A DNA stretch of 64,000 nt from Salinibacillus aidingensis (GTDB lineage: Bacteria > Bacillota > Bacilli > Bacillales > Alkalibacillaceae), in NCBI RefSeq assembly GCF_039522525.1, contig NZ_BAAADO010000002.1, forward strand, positions 496,001 to 560,000. The letters run 5' to 3'. Every line of letters begins with the position of its first letter. Position 1 is the stretch's first letter. Position numbers and translations under genes: made by a program. The notes below the pieces were generated by a model. That model was not told the origin of the DNA. It searched no databases and worked only from the letters and a program-made list of their open reading frames with translations. This document shows positions 56,247 through 64,000 of this stretch, one piece after another.

Positions 56247-57662
56247 CTATTTTTCCTGCCAATCTGTATGGAAGGTTCCTTCTTTGTCAATTCGCTGATA
56301 GGTGTGTGACCCGAAATAATCACGCTGGGCCTGCAGCAAATTGGCAGGCAGGGTCTCTGTGCGATAGCTGTCATAATAAGACAGGGCACCTGAAAATGCC
56401 GGCACTGGAAGACCTTGTTGAACGGCGATGGAAATCACCTTCCGCAACGACGTCTGGTAGGATTCCACAACCTCTTTAAAGTAAGAGTCAAGGATCAGAT
56501 TATCCAATTGCGGGTTACGGTCATAGGCTTCTTTAATGTTCTGGAGGAATCCTGCTCTGATGATACAGCCCTCTCTCCATAGCATGGCAATTTCTCCAAA
56601 GTTCAGGTTCCAGTCATACTCCTCTGAAGCTGCCTTTAATTGATCAAACCCTTGAGCATAGGAGCAGATTTTACTCATATATAAGGCCTGGCGGACAGCT
56701 TCCACAAGCTCGTTTTTATCAATATTCAAGTCCTGAACACGATCCGGACCCTGCAGTACTTTACTTGCGGCGACGCGCTCTTCCTTCCGCGCAGAGATAA
56801 AGCGTGCGAAAACAGACTCCGTGATGGCCGGCAGAGAAACTCCTAAATCCAGCGCACTTTGACTTGTCCATTTTCCGGTTCCCTTTTGTCCGGCGGTATC
56901 AAGAATCATATCGACTAATGAGTTCCCTGTTTCCTCGTCAATCTTGGTGAAAATATCAGCTGTAATTTCAATCAAATAACTGTCCAGTTCACCCTTGTTC
57001 CACTCGGAGAATATGTCATGCAGTTCTTCATTGGATAGCTGCAATGTATGTTTAAGAAAGAAATAGGCTTCAGAAATCAACTGCATATCCCCATATTCAA
57101 TGCCATTATGCACCATCTTCACGTAATGGCCGGCTCCATCCGGTCCAACATACGAAACACATGGATCCCCGTCTTCCTGAGCTGCAATATCCTTCAACAT
57201 GGAAGACACTTTCTCATAGGCTTTCTTGTCTCCTCCCGGCATCAGGGAAGGACCAATACGTGCCCCTTCTGATCCCCCGGACACACCGACACCCAGGAAG
57301 TGGATGCCCCTGCTGGCTAAATACTTATTTCTTCGTACAGTATTTTCAAAATATGTATTACCACCATCCATTAAAATGTCACCGGCATCCAAATGAGGCA
57401 GCAATGAGTCAATGGCTTTATCGGTTATATCTCCGGCCGGAACCATTAGTATGATCTTTCTCGGTAATTCCAGCATTTCTATAAATTGTTCTAAATGACT
57501 CGTTCCTTCCATATTTATATTTGGATTTTCTTCCATGACTTTAGTAATGGTTTCTTCAGATATGTCATATAATGCTACTGAATACCCTTTACTTTCAAAA
57601 TTTAAGGCCAAGTTCTTCCCCATAACTCCGGCACCAACAACACCTATATGCTGTTTTGACAT
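56247..57662 (-). CDS. gnd: 6-phosphogluconate dehydrogenase (decarboxylating)
   Basis: 471 residues. NADP loop GVVGAGVMGKNLALN, the active-site GVGVSGGSEGARIGPSLMPGG and the C-terminal IIRAGFLQNIKEAYDRN mark the enzyme, which makes ribulose 5-phosphate and NADPH. ATG 57662 is spaced from GAAAGG. Together with zwf it provides most steps of the oxidative branch; 6-phosphogluconolactonase is not in the window. A GntZ-type paralogue cannot be excluded. Confidence 0.93.
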   Translation of the reverse strand: MSKQHIGVVGAGVMGKNLALNFESKGYSVALYDISEETITKVMEENPNINMEGTSHLEQFIEMLELPRKIILMVPAGDITDKAIDSLLPHLDAGDILMDGGNTYFENTVRRNKYLASRGIHFLGVGVSGGSEGARIGPSLMPGGDKKAYEKVSSMLKDIAAQEDGDPCVSYVGPDGAGHYVKMVHNGIEYGDMQLISEAYFFLKHTLQLSNEELHDIFSEWNKGELDSYLIEITADIFTKIDEETGNSLVDMILDTAGQKGTGKWTSQSALDLGVSLPAITESVFARFISARKEERVAASKVLQGPDRVQDLNIDKNELVEAVRQALYMSKICSYAQGFDQLKAASEEYDWNLNFGEIAMLWREGCIIRAGFLQNIKEAYDRNPQLDNLILDSYFKEVVESYQTSLRKVISIAVQQGLPVPAFSGALSYYDSYRTETLPANLLQAQRDYFGSHTYQRIDKEGTFHTDWQEK

Positions 57663-57857
57663 GATGTTCATCCTTTCTAACAGTAATCTCTCTTTATTTT
57701 ATAGTATGGAAGGCAATATGTGAAATTATGTCTTTGCGAAATTTGTTCATTATATAAAATGATTTGATTTTTTAAAAGAATATTAACCATAATAAAGATT
57801 TTTATGTTAAAATAAAATACAGTTGAAGTAGTACATGCTTTTTTACATACTTCATGA

Positions 57858-57871
57858 TGTGAACGTTCTCA
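57858..57871 (+). promoter_or_regulatory. Catabolite-responsive element (cre)-like site
   Basis: TGTGAACGTTCTCA matches the cre consensus TGWAANCGNTNWCA at 13 of 14 positions. It lies in the leader of the TRAP transporter genes, where CcpA binding would block transcription. Confidence 0.5.
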
Positions 57872-57917
57872 ATGGATTTTAGTCTGATTTTGATAGAGAA
57901 TTAGCCTTCATTGAGAA
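57866..57917 (+). promoter_or_regulatory. Leader inverted repeat of the TRAP genes
   Basis: TTCTCAATG (57866-57874) and CATTGAGAA (57909-57917) pair perfectly over 9 bases, with a 34-base loop, in the leader just before the binding-protein start. A second regulator-binding site or leader hairpin. Confidence 0.4.
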
Positions 57918-57947
57918 TGATATAAAAAAATTTAAGGGGGATTTCAG

Positions 57948-58949
57948 ATGAAAAAGACTATCACTCTAGTAATCTTTTCCATCATGGCACTAGTCCTTGC
58001 TGCATGTGGCGGCGGTGGCGATGCTAATATCGCTATTGGACCTGCTGGAAGTGGAACACAGGCAGCTGCATCCGTAATTCTTGAAGGTGCCGGACTGAAA
58101 GAAGATGAGCATTACAAGGCTTATGAAGAAGGCTTTGGCGATGCTAAGGATGGATTGCAGGATGGAAACATTGACGTTTCACTGGGGTTATTAGGCTTAC
58201 CAGCCGGAAGTGTAAATGACCTCCAGGCGACATCAGGGGACGCTAAGCTTCTTAGCCTGTCGGATGAAACCATTAGTTATGTAGAGGAAAATCTGGGTTA
58301 TTTAGAATACACCATTCCAGCTGGATCCTATGACTTTCAGGATGAGGATGTAAAAACAGTGACAGCTTATGCTGTTTTAGTTGGAAACACAGATACAATC
58401 GATAACGAACTCGCTTATGAATTGGCAAAAATCTCCGTAGAAAATGCAGATGATAACACCCACGCTCAATCCGACCACACTACATTAGAGAATGCCTTAA
58501 ATGGATCACAGGGTCTTCCCATTCACCCTGGGGCTAAAAAATATTATGAAGAACAAGGGTTGACGGTTGAATCTGAAGAAGCGGAAGTAAGCGCTACAGC
58601 AGAAAGCCGTAAAGAAGAATTTGTTTTAGGTACAGGAAGCTCAGGTGGTACGTACTACCCACTTGGCGGTGAAATGGCAACCATTTGGAGCCAGAACATT
58701 GATGGGGTAAACGTGACAGCCACAGAAACCGGGGCATCCGTTGAAAACCTTGCCAGCATTGGTCAAGGAAATATGGATCTTGGTATGACTGTACACGTAC
58801 CAGCACAGGACGCTTACAATGGGGAAGGCGAATTTGAAGGTGAGCCTGTTGAAAACTTTGCCTTTATCGGCCATATTTACCCAGAAGTTATGCAGATTAT
58901 TACTCGCGAAGAAACCGGAATTAATAGTTTAGAGGAATTAGCTGAGTAA
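57948..58949 (+). CDS. TRAP-TAXI substrate-binding lipoprotein with circularly permuted halves
   Basis: 333 residues. Residues 1-25: lipoprotein signal (VLAAC, Cys20). Residues 26-205: sequence that in TAXI proteins is the C-terminal half (IAIGPAGSGTQAAASVILEG ... GLPIHPGAKKYYEEQG). Residues 206-223: acidic linker. Residues 224-333: sequence that is normally the N-terminal half (FVLGTGSSGGTYYPLGGEMA ... GHIYPEVMQIITREETGINS), then stop at SLEELAE, exactly where the C half would follow. The total length is normal and each half occurs once. Binds an unknown small acid or amino acid for the permease encoded next. Confidence 0.85.
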   Translation: MKKTITLVIFSIMALVLAACGGGGDANIAIGPAGSGTQAAASVILEGAGLKEDEHYKAYEEGFGDAKDGLQDGNIDVSLGLLGLPAGSVNDLQATSGDAKLLSLSDETISYVEENLGYLEYTIPAGSYDFQDEDVKTVTAYAVLVGNTDTIDNELAYELAKISVENADDNTHAQSDHTTLENALNGSQGLPIHPGAKKYYEEQGLTVESEEAEVSATAESRKEEFVLGTGSSGGTYYPLGGEMATIWSQNIDGVNVTATETGASVENLASIGQGNMDLGMTVHVPAQDAYNGEGEFEGEPVENFAFIGHIYPEVMQIITREETGINSLEELAE

Positions 58950-58996
58950 TCAACATAGGCGGAAACGCCGAAAAATTGATAGAACGATAAACTGGT

Positions 58997-59030
58997 GGGG
59001 ACCTGACACAGCGTGTCCGGTCCCCCTTTA
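58997..59030 (+). terminator. Hairpin between the TRAP binding protein and permease genes
   Basis: GGGGACC-TGACAC pairs with GTGTC-CGGTCCCC, followed by CTTTATTC. It is a weak terminator or processing site that could set the binding protein above the permease, as is common for such transporters. Confidence 0.7.
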
Positions 59031-59063
59031 TTCGAGTTAATTTTGTTAAAGGTGGTGAAAGGT

Positions 59064-61097
59064 GTGGCGAAAAACAACAATAAGAATCACACAAAAAACA
59101 ACAAAGAAGACGAGCGTCTCACATCGGAAATCACTGACGAAAACGGTGAGCAATTATCCGAGCAAGAACTATTAGAGAAATACGATAAAGAAAGTAATTA
59201 TCGAAAAAACATTGGGAAATGGGCCTGGATTGTTACGTTCCTCGGGGTCTATTTAACGGTATTCCATTTATACACAGGCTTTTATGGAACCTTACAATCA
59301 CAGATTCAGGGTGCCGTCCACGTCGGTACAGCACTTGGGGTTATCTTTTTACTCTATCCAGTTAAAAAAGGATTGCATAAAAATGGAATCCCATGGTATG
59401 ACGTCGTTTTAGCATTTACAGCGATTTTCGTAGGCTACTATAAAATTATTCAGTTTGATGCTATTTTAGATGCACGTGTTCACGGGTACTCATCACTTGA
59501 TATAATCATTTCAATTTTAGGGGTACTCCTCTTATTAGAAGCAACCAGAAGATGTGTTGGTCTTCCGATTGTCATCGTTGCTTCCGTTACAATTCTATAT
59601 GCGCTCTTCGGAAATTTAATTCCTGCCAATATGCTATCACACGCTGGCTTTTCGTTTGAAAAAGTATTTACGGATTTATGGTTCAGAGAAAATGCGGTAT
59701 TTGGTATTCCTGTACAGGTATCGGCGAAATTTATCTTTCTTTTCCTATTATTCGGGGTTTTATTAGTCCACACAGGTATTGGACAGTTCTTTAATGATAT
59801 TGCCTATGCACTTACAGGCCGTTTTACAGGTGGTACAGCTAAAGCAGCTGTTGCAGCCAGTGCCATGCAGGGGATGGTATCAGGAAGTTCCATTGCAAAT
59901 ACGGTAGCTTCAGGATCCTTTACCATTCCAATGATGAAAAAGGCCAAATTCAAACCTGAGTTTGCCGCTGCCGCTGAGGCTTCGGCTTCAACCGGCGGAC
60001 AACTGATGCCACCGATAATGGGGGCTGCTGCCTTTATTATGATTGAATATACCGGCACAGACTATGCAACCATTATGCTGGCTGCATTAATTCCATCTCT
60101 GCTTTATTTTTCCGGCATTTTTATGGGCGCACACTTTGAGGCGAAAAAGCAGGGAATTGTAGGGATGCCCAAGGATCAGCTGCCAAGTGCGAAAAAACTG
60201 CTGTTATCCAAGGGCTTCATGCTCCTGCCACTGGTAGCTATCATCGGAACTCTGTTTGCAGGTTATACACCTCAAAGAGCAGCCTTAATGGGAATCCTCG
60301 TTGCATTCCTTGCCAGCTTTGTACGGAAAGATACACGAATGTCCTTCAAGAAAATTATCTTTGTACTTGAGCAGGGAACTCGTGTAGCGCTTCCTGTTAT
60401 TGCGGCAGTTGGTACAGCCGGTATTATTGCCGGGGTTGTTGGAATGACAGGATTAGGAAGTAAGATTGCTTCCGGCATTATTGCCCTGTCACAGGGAATT
60501 CTGCCACTGGCCCTGTTATTTACGATGATTGCCTGTATTATTTTGGGTATGGGGCTGCCGACAACAGCGAACTATGTTGTTACCGCAACCGTAGCAGCAC
60601 CTGCCTTAATTAACGGATTTGGTGTTGATATGCTGTCCGCTCACTTATTTGTGTTCTACTTTGGTATTGTGGCAGATATCACTCCGCCTGTTTGTCTTGC
60701 AGCTTATGCAGGTGCAGGGATTGCACGAGCCAATCCGTTCAAAGCCGGAACTACAGCCGTCCGACTGGCGATTGCAGCCTTTATCATTCCATATATCTTT
60801 GTGTTCAATCCTATTCTCGTTCAATCGGGTGATTACACGACGCTTGAACTGATCCTGGCTGTCATTACAGCTCTTATCGGTATGATGGGTGTAAGCAGCT
60901 CGGTTATGGGCTACTTCAAACGCAAAGCTTTTGCCTGGGAGCGTATCGTCTTAGTCGCTGCAGGTCTTATGTTAATTTCACCAAATCACTATGTGGATAT
61001 TTTAGGATTTGTTTTAATTGCCGTTGTCTGGCTCTTCCAATCTCGCCGGGAAGATGATATGCCAAAACAAGGACCTGGCCAGCCATTACAGGCATAA
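59064..61097 (+). CDS. TRAP transporter fused permease (DctQ-DctM type, TAXI group)
   Basis: 677 residues: a cytoplasmic polar N-terminus, about four helices equal to the small DctQ subunit, then the DctM-like domain with duplicated Gly-rich motifs (AMQGMVSGSSIANTVASG, SASTGGQLMPPIMGAAAF) and GLPTTANYVVTATVAAP. Secondary Na+- or H+-driven uptake. GTG 59064 has AAAGGTGG 8 bases upstream. It follows the permuted binding protein; both probably form one transcript ended by the type D element. Confidence 0.92.
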   Translation: MAKNNNKNHTKNNKEDERLTSEITDENGEQLSEQELLEKYDKESNYRKNIGKWAWIVTFLGVYLTVFHLYTGFYGTLQSQIQGAVHVGTALGVIFLLYPVKKGLHKNGIPWYDVVLAFTAIFVGYYKIIQFDAILDARVHGYSSLDIIISILGVLLLLEATRRCVGLPIVIVASVTILYALFGNLIPANMLSHAGFSFEKVFTDLWFRENAVFGIPVQVSAKFIFLFLLFGVLLVHTGIGQFFNDIAYALTGRFTGGTAKAAVAASAMQGMVSGSSIANTVASGSFTIPMMKKAKFKPEFAAAAEASASTGGQLMPPIMGAAAFIMIEYTGTDYATIMLAALIPSLLYFSGIFMGAHFEAKKQGIVGMPKDQLPSAKKLLLSKGFMLLPLVAIIGTLFAGYTPQRAALMGILVAFLASFVRKDTRMSFKKIIFVLEQGTRVALPVIAAVGTAGIIAGVVGMTGLGSKIASGIIALSQGILPLALLFTMIACIILGMGLPTTANYVVTATVAAPALINGFGVDMLSAHLFVFYFGIVADITPPVCLAAYAGAGIARANPFKAGTTAVRLAIAAFIIPYIFVFNPILVQSGDYTTLELILAVITALIGMMGVSSSVMGYFKRKAFAWERIVLVAAGLMLISPNHYVDILGFVLIAVVWLFQSRREDDMPKQGPGQPLQA

Positions 61098-61101
61098 ATA
61101 T

Positions 61102-61464
61102 AACGAGACTGGGACATAACTAATTTGCTTGGTCATTAACCGAATGATAGGTAACTAAGCGGAGGAAATATACGTAGACTCCTGGTCGGTTAAAAGCGGC
61201 ACGTCCTGTGCCAACACCGACACCAGAACGTCCTGTTCGTCGTGGGAGGAAGGCCTAGGTGAGACCCCGCAGCGCGATAGCGTGAGGAGGCTCAACAGCC
61301 GCCCACGGCAAAGAAGACACTACGAAAACGACCGTAGGGAGTTTGAGTAGATGTCGCACTTGTGCTCTTGGGTGAAAGCGAAGTATATTTCCATAGCGGT
61401 GGTTCCTGCACCTATCATAATTCGGATTTCCCTTTAGCAAAAACATTTTTGTCCCGGCCTCGTT
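61102..61464. repeat. Type D intergenic element with terminal inverted repeat
   Basis: About 360 bp bounded by AACGAGACTGGGAC at 61102 and its near complement GTCCCGGCCTCGTT at 61451. Inner inverted repeats include GGAAATATAC with GTATATTTCC (61165 and 61383 regions), and GC-rich blocks such as GAGACCCCGCAGCGC. No reading frame is credible. From memory, related GC-rich blocks recur in many Bacillaceae, often after genes. Here it follows the TRAP permease gene and probably ends its transcript. Confidence 0.7.
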
Positions 61465-61523
61465 TTCTTTTTTACTCTTAAAGGTTTATGCTACTATTAG
61501 ATTAAAAATTAGAGGTGAGTATG

Positions 61524-62756
61524 ATGAAGCAGGATATCATAAAACGATTTACGTCCTATGTCCAAGTGGATACGCAATCAAATGAGAACAACGAGGAATG
61601 CCCTTCCACACCCGGCCAGCTAACCTTGGCCAATCAGCTTGTAGAAGAATTAAAAGAAATCGGAATGAAGGAGGTTACGATTGACGAAAACGGATATGTG
61701 ATGGCTACCCTTCCTTCCAACACAGACAAAGAGGTCAACACCATTGGATTTTTAGCTCACGTCGATACCGCAACCGATTTTACCGGTAAAAATGTTAAGC
61801 CACAGCTTGTAGAAAATTATGATGGTGAGGACATTCAATTAAATGAAGACTTACATATCGTCCTGTCACCTGAAGAATATCCAAATCTCACTAACTACAA
61901 AGGTCACACCCTGGTAACAACGGATGGTACCACTCTTCTTGGTGCAGACAACAAAGCTGGTGTAACAGAAATTATGACCGCCATGGATTATCTTATTCAG
62001 CATCCGGAAATCAAACACGGCCCCATCAGAGTAGCCTTTACGCCTGATGAAGAAATTGGCCGGGGACCGCATAAATTTGACGTGGAACGATTCAATGCAT
62101 CCTGTGCTTATACAGTAGATGGTGGTCCATTAGGAGAGCTTCAATATGAAAGCTTTAATGCCGCAGCTGCCAAAATTACGGTAAATGGAAACAATGTTCA
62201 TCCAGGTACAGCCAAAGGTAAAATGGTGAACTCCATGAAAATAGCGATGGAACTGCATCAGCAATTACCAGTACAAGAAGCGCCCGAACATACGGAAAAC
62301 TATGAGGGATTCTATCATCTGCTCTCCTTTGAAGGGGATGTAGAGCAGAGCAGCCTGGCTTATATCATCCGTGATCATGATAAAGATAAATTTGAGGCAC
62401 GCAAACAGACCGTCAGACAGATTGTATCCAACTTACAGCAGAAATACGGTGAGGACACCATTATTCTTGAAATGAAAGATCAATACTATAACATGCGGGA
62501 TAAAATCGAACCTGTAAAAGAAATTGTGGACATCGCCTATGAAGCGATGGAAAATCTCGAAATAAAACCTGTCGTGGAACCGATTCGCGGTGGTACAGAT
62601 GGATCGCAGCTTTCCTATAAGGGACTGCCAACCCCGAATCTGTTTACAGGCGGCGAAAACTTCCATGGAAAATATGAGTTTGCATCCGTGGACCATATGA
62701 TAAAAGCAACAGAAACCATTATTGAGATTGCCCGGTTGTTTGAGGAAAAGGCCTAG
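61524..62756 (+). CDS. pepT: Peptidase T (tripeptide aminopeptidase)
   Basis: M20B zinc peptidase that removes N-terminal residues from tripeptides. 410 residues. Metal residues are visible in GFLAHVDTA (His), LLGADNKAG (Asp), TPDEEIGRG (catalytic and metal Glu) and TVDGG; the dimer domain carries VNGNNVHPGTAKGKMVN. Starts at 61521 or 61524 are both in frame; GAGGTG spacing fits 61524. Monocistronic. Confidence 0.93.
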   Translation: MKQDIIKRFTSYVQVDTQSNENNEECPSTPGQLTLANQLVEELKEIGMKEVTIDENGYVMATLPSNTDKEVNTIGFLAHVDTATDFTGKNVKPQLVENYDGEDIQLNEDLHIVLSPEEYPNLTNYKGHTLVTTDGTTLLGADNKAGVTEIMTAMDYLIQHPEIKHGPIRVAFTPDEEIGRGPHKFDVERFNASCAYTVDGGPLGELQYESFNAAAAKITVNGNNVHPGTAKGKMVNSMKIAMELHQQLPVQEAPEHTENYEGFYHLLSFEGDVEQSSLAYIIRDHDKDKFEARKQTVRQIVSNLQQKYGEDTIILEMKDQYYNMRDKIEPVKEIVDIAYEAMENLEIKPVVEPIRGGTDGSQLSYKGLPTPNLFTGGENFHGKYEFASVDHMIKATETIIEIARLFEEKA

Positions 62757-62862
62757 CAACCTGACAACAAAGAGGTTTAATAGAGGTCTATCCTTTACCA
62801 TTAAATTTGTATATGGAATCAGAAAGCATATCAGCCCGAATGAGCTGGTATGCTTTTTTAAC

Positions 62863-62964
62863 ACGCATGAACTGGCCGTAATACCCCCACTTCAAGTCTT
62901 GAGGGTACCCCAACAAGACTGAGTGGGGGATGGAGACCCCCCACTGATGGAAGTTTCACTTTAT
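62863..62964 (-). repeat. R1 intergenic repeat, copy 7 (short form, reversed)
   Basis: On the - strand: ATAAAGTGAAACTTCCATCAG, then the same fusion as copy 3 (CTCCATCCCCCACT running into CAGTCTTG), the inner hairpin, and ACGGCCAGTTCATGCGTG. It differs from copy 3 at several bases, so it is not a recent duplicate of it. It lies after pepT. Confidence 0.88.
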
Positions 62965-63094
62965 GATGTCTGCTCAGTCAGAAGATGAATCATCTTTCTC
63001 CTATCTATGATAAAATAGATAAAATGGATACTAGATAGTATATTTTATAAGAAATAGTAGAATCATGGAAATAAAAGCAATAAGGATGAAAAAT

Positions 63095-64000
63095 ATGATG
63101 GACTTAAACAAGGGAAAGTTTACCCAGTCTATTTATAGAAGAGGACTGCAATATTATAATCAGGGCCGTGTTGGTCAATTCACTCATTATGCTGAAGAAC
63201 ACAGATGGCGTACAGCCGTTTTTGGCACGGAAGTTTATGACGTGGAAATCCAATTTACGGAAAATGGGATCTCCTATTTTTGTGAGTGCCCTGCTCATGA
63301 AACCTATCATTCCTGCAAACATACCGTTGCAGCCTTTTTAGAGCTGGCTGATGTGATTCAAGATCCAATTGATAGAGAAGCCCTTCATCAGTTCCTTGGA
63401 CAATTTGAAAGTGACATTTCGTTCAGAAGAAGAAGAATTAGCCGTCAAAGGCCTGATCCGGCTACAGAAATGATTAAACTGTTCTCGGATTATATTGAAA
63501 CATCCGATACGACAAACGAGCCATCCATTATTGCCAGACCGTTAAAATGCGAATATATATTAAAAACACATCAAAGAATCTGGGACTCTCCCCTGCTTAC
63601 GGTTGAAATGAAAATAGGTGAACAGAGAACTTATGTAGTCAAGAAAATCCGTGAGCTGCTCAGCCATATTCAACAGCAAAAAGAGCTTATTTTTACAAAG
63701 AAATTCACCTATGATCCTAAAATTCATTATTTCGAGCAGGAAGACCAGGAGATTATCCAGCTATTAATGGAAATCTACACAAGTGAAAGCTTCTATCAGG
63801 GGTCCCGGAATTTACAATACGGCTACATTGATCCAAGAGAAATGGTCATTCCTCCCCTGCACGCAGACCGTCTGCTACAAATGCTGCAGCATCGGGATTG
63901 TCATTTTAAAGGCGAAACAGGGACCTATACAGGATTTTATCGTTCAGATGAGGAGCTTCCCTTTACCTTTGAGCTTGACCAAAACCAGCAGGCAAGCGGG
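63095..64000 (+). CDS. SWIM zinc-finger protein, probably the N-terminus of an SNF2-type helicase (cut by window end)
   Basis: At least 302 residues with no stop before the edge. The SWIM motif lies near residues 64-81: CECPAHETYHSCKH gives C-x-C-x(n)-C-x-H. Proteins of this type in Bacillaceae continue into an SNF2 helicase (ywqA-like), which would be outside the window. ATG 63095 (AAGGA 8 bases upstream); ATGs in frame at 63065, 63086 and 63098 are alternatives. Confidence 0.75.
   Translation, partial: MMDLNKGKFTQSIYRRGLQYYNQGRVGQFTHYAEEHRWRTAVFGTEVYDVEIQFTENGISYFCECPAHETYHSCKHTVAAFLELADVIQDPIDREALHQFLGQFESDISFRRRRISRQRPDPATEMIKLFSDYIETSDTTNEPSIIARPLKCEYILKTHQRIWDSPLLTVEMKIGEQRTYVVKKIRELLSHIQQQKELIFTKKFTYDPKIHYFEQEDQEIIQLLMEIYTSESFYQGSRNLQYGYIDPREMVIPPLHADRLLQMLQHRDCHFKGETGTYTGFYRSDEELPFTFELDQNQQASG

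Noticed and set aside
57948..58949. The swapped TAXI protein as a simple fusion of two gene fragments or a tandem duplication
   Set aside because: Each half is present once and complete, the linker is in frame, and total length is normal; a misassembly is still possible and is noted in the finding.
8784..62964. R1 copies as insertion sequences
   Set aside because: No transposase, and the ends are not simple terminal inverted repeats; kept only as a structured repeat.

Overview
The window looks like chromosome of a halophilic or salt-tolerant, endospore-forming Bacillaceae (Halobacillus/Virgibacillus type). Evidence: an ectABC ectoine operon, an ABC osmoprotectant importer, a BCCT carrier, a predicted ectoine-degradation cluster, an SspH-type spore protein, Bacillus-style lipoproteins, strong AGGAGG ribosome sites and frequent TTG/GTG starts. 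No rRNA, tRNA, CRISPR array, prophage or intact transposase was seen.

Layout. 0-5 kb: end of an unknown gene, a secreted subtilase with cell-wall-binding repeats, then a YpmR/YpmS-like pair and a small ORF. 5-14 kb: cysteine synthase, an MFS carrier with an amidase, threonine aldolase, SspH, a DUF2680 protein, a frameshifted FAD oxidoreductase and a BCCT transporter. 14-22 kb: HelD, a second amidase, an orphan peptide-binding lipoprotein, an FAH-family enzyme and CarD. 22-28 kb: eutD-eutC-eutB-like genes (ectoine/hydroxyectoine catabolism), a MATE exporter and MenA. 28-39 kb: a helical-repeat protein, a PhoD-like phosphatase with a small CZB-like zinc-site protein, an alpha/beta hydrolase, PurU, TopB, an MFS carrier and an NTF2-like protein. 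39-43 kb: a sigma-54-dependent two-component system. 43-49.4 kb: an OpuC-like operon divergent from ectABC. 49-54.4 kb: two ABC exporter pairs. 54.5-57.7 kb: convergent zwf and gnd. 57.9-61.1 kb: a TRAP-TAXI transporter. 61.5-64 kb: pepT and the start of a SWIM zinc-finger protein.

Two things stand out. (1) The TRAP-TAXI binding protein at 57948-58949 appears circularly permuted: after the lipoprotein signal peptide comes the half that is normally C-terminal, then a linker, then the half that is normally N-terminal, then the stop. (2) An intergenic repeat, called R1 here, occurs seven times. It is about 155 bp in the long form and 100-110 bp in the short form, folds into nested hairpins, and has one diverged copy whose stems keep pairing although both arms have changed. 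Three other intergenic repeat types are also present.

The biology centres on osmotic balance: making ectoine (ectABC), importing osmoprotectants (OpuC-like, BCCT) and breaking ectoine down (eutBCD-like). Several genes have their best ribosome site placed for an ATT or ATC start codon. All calls come from reading the sequence by eye; no database search was run.
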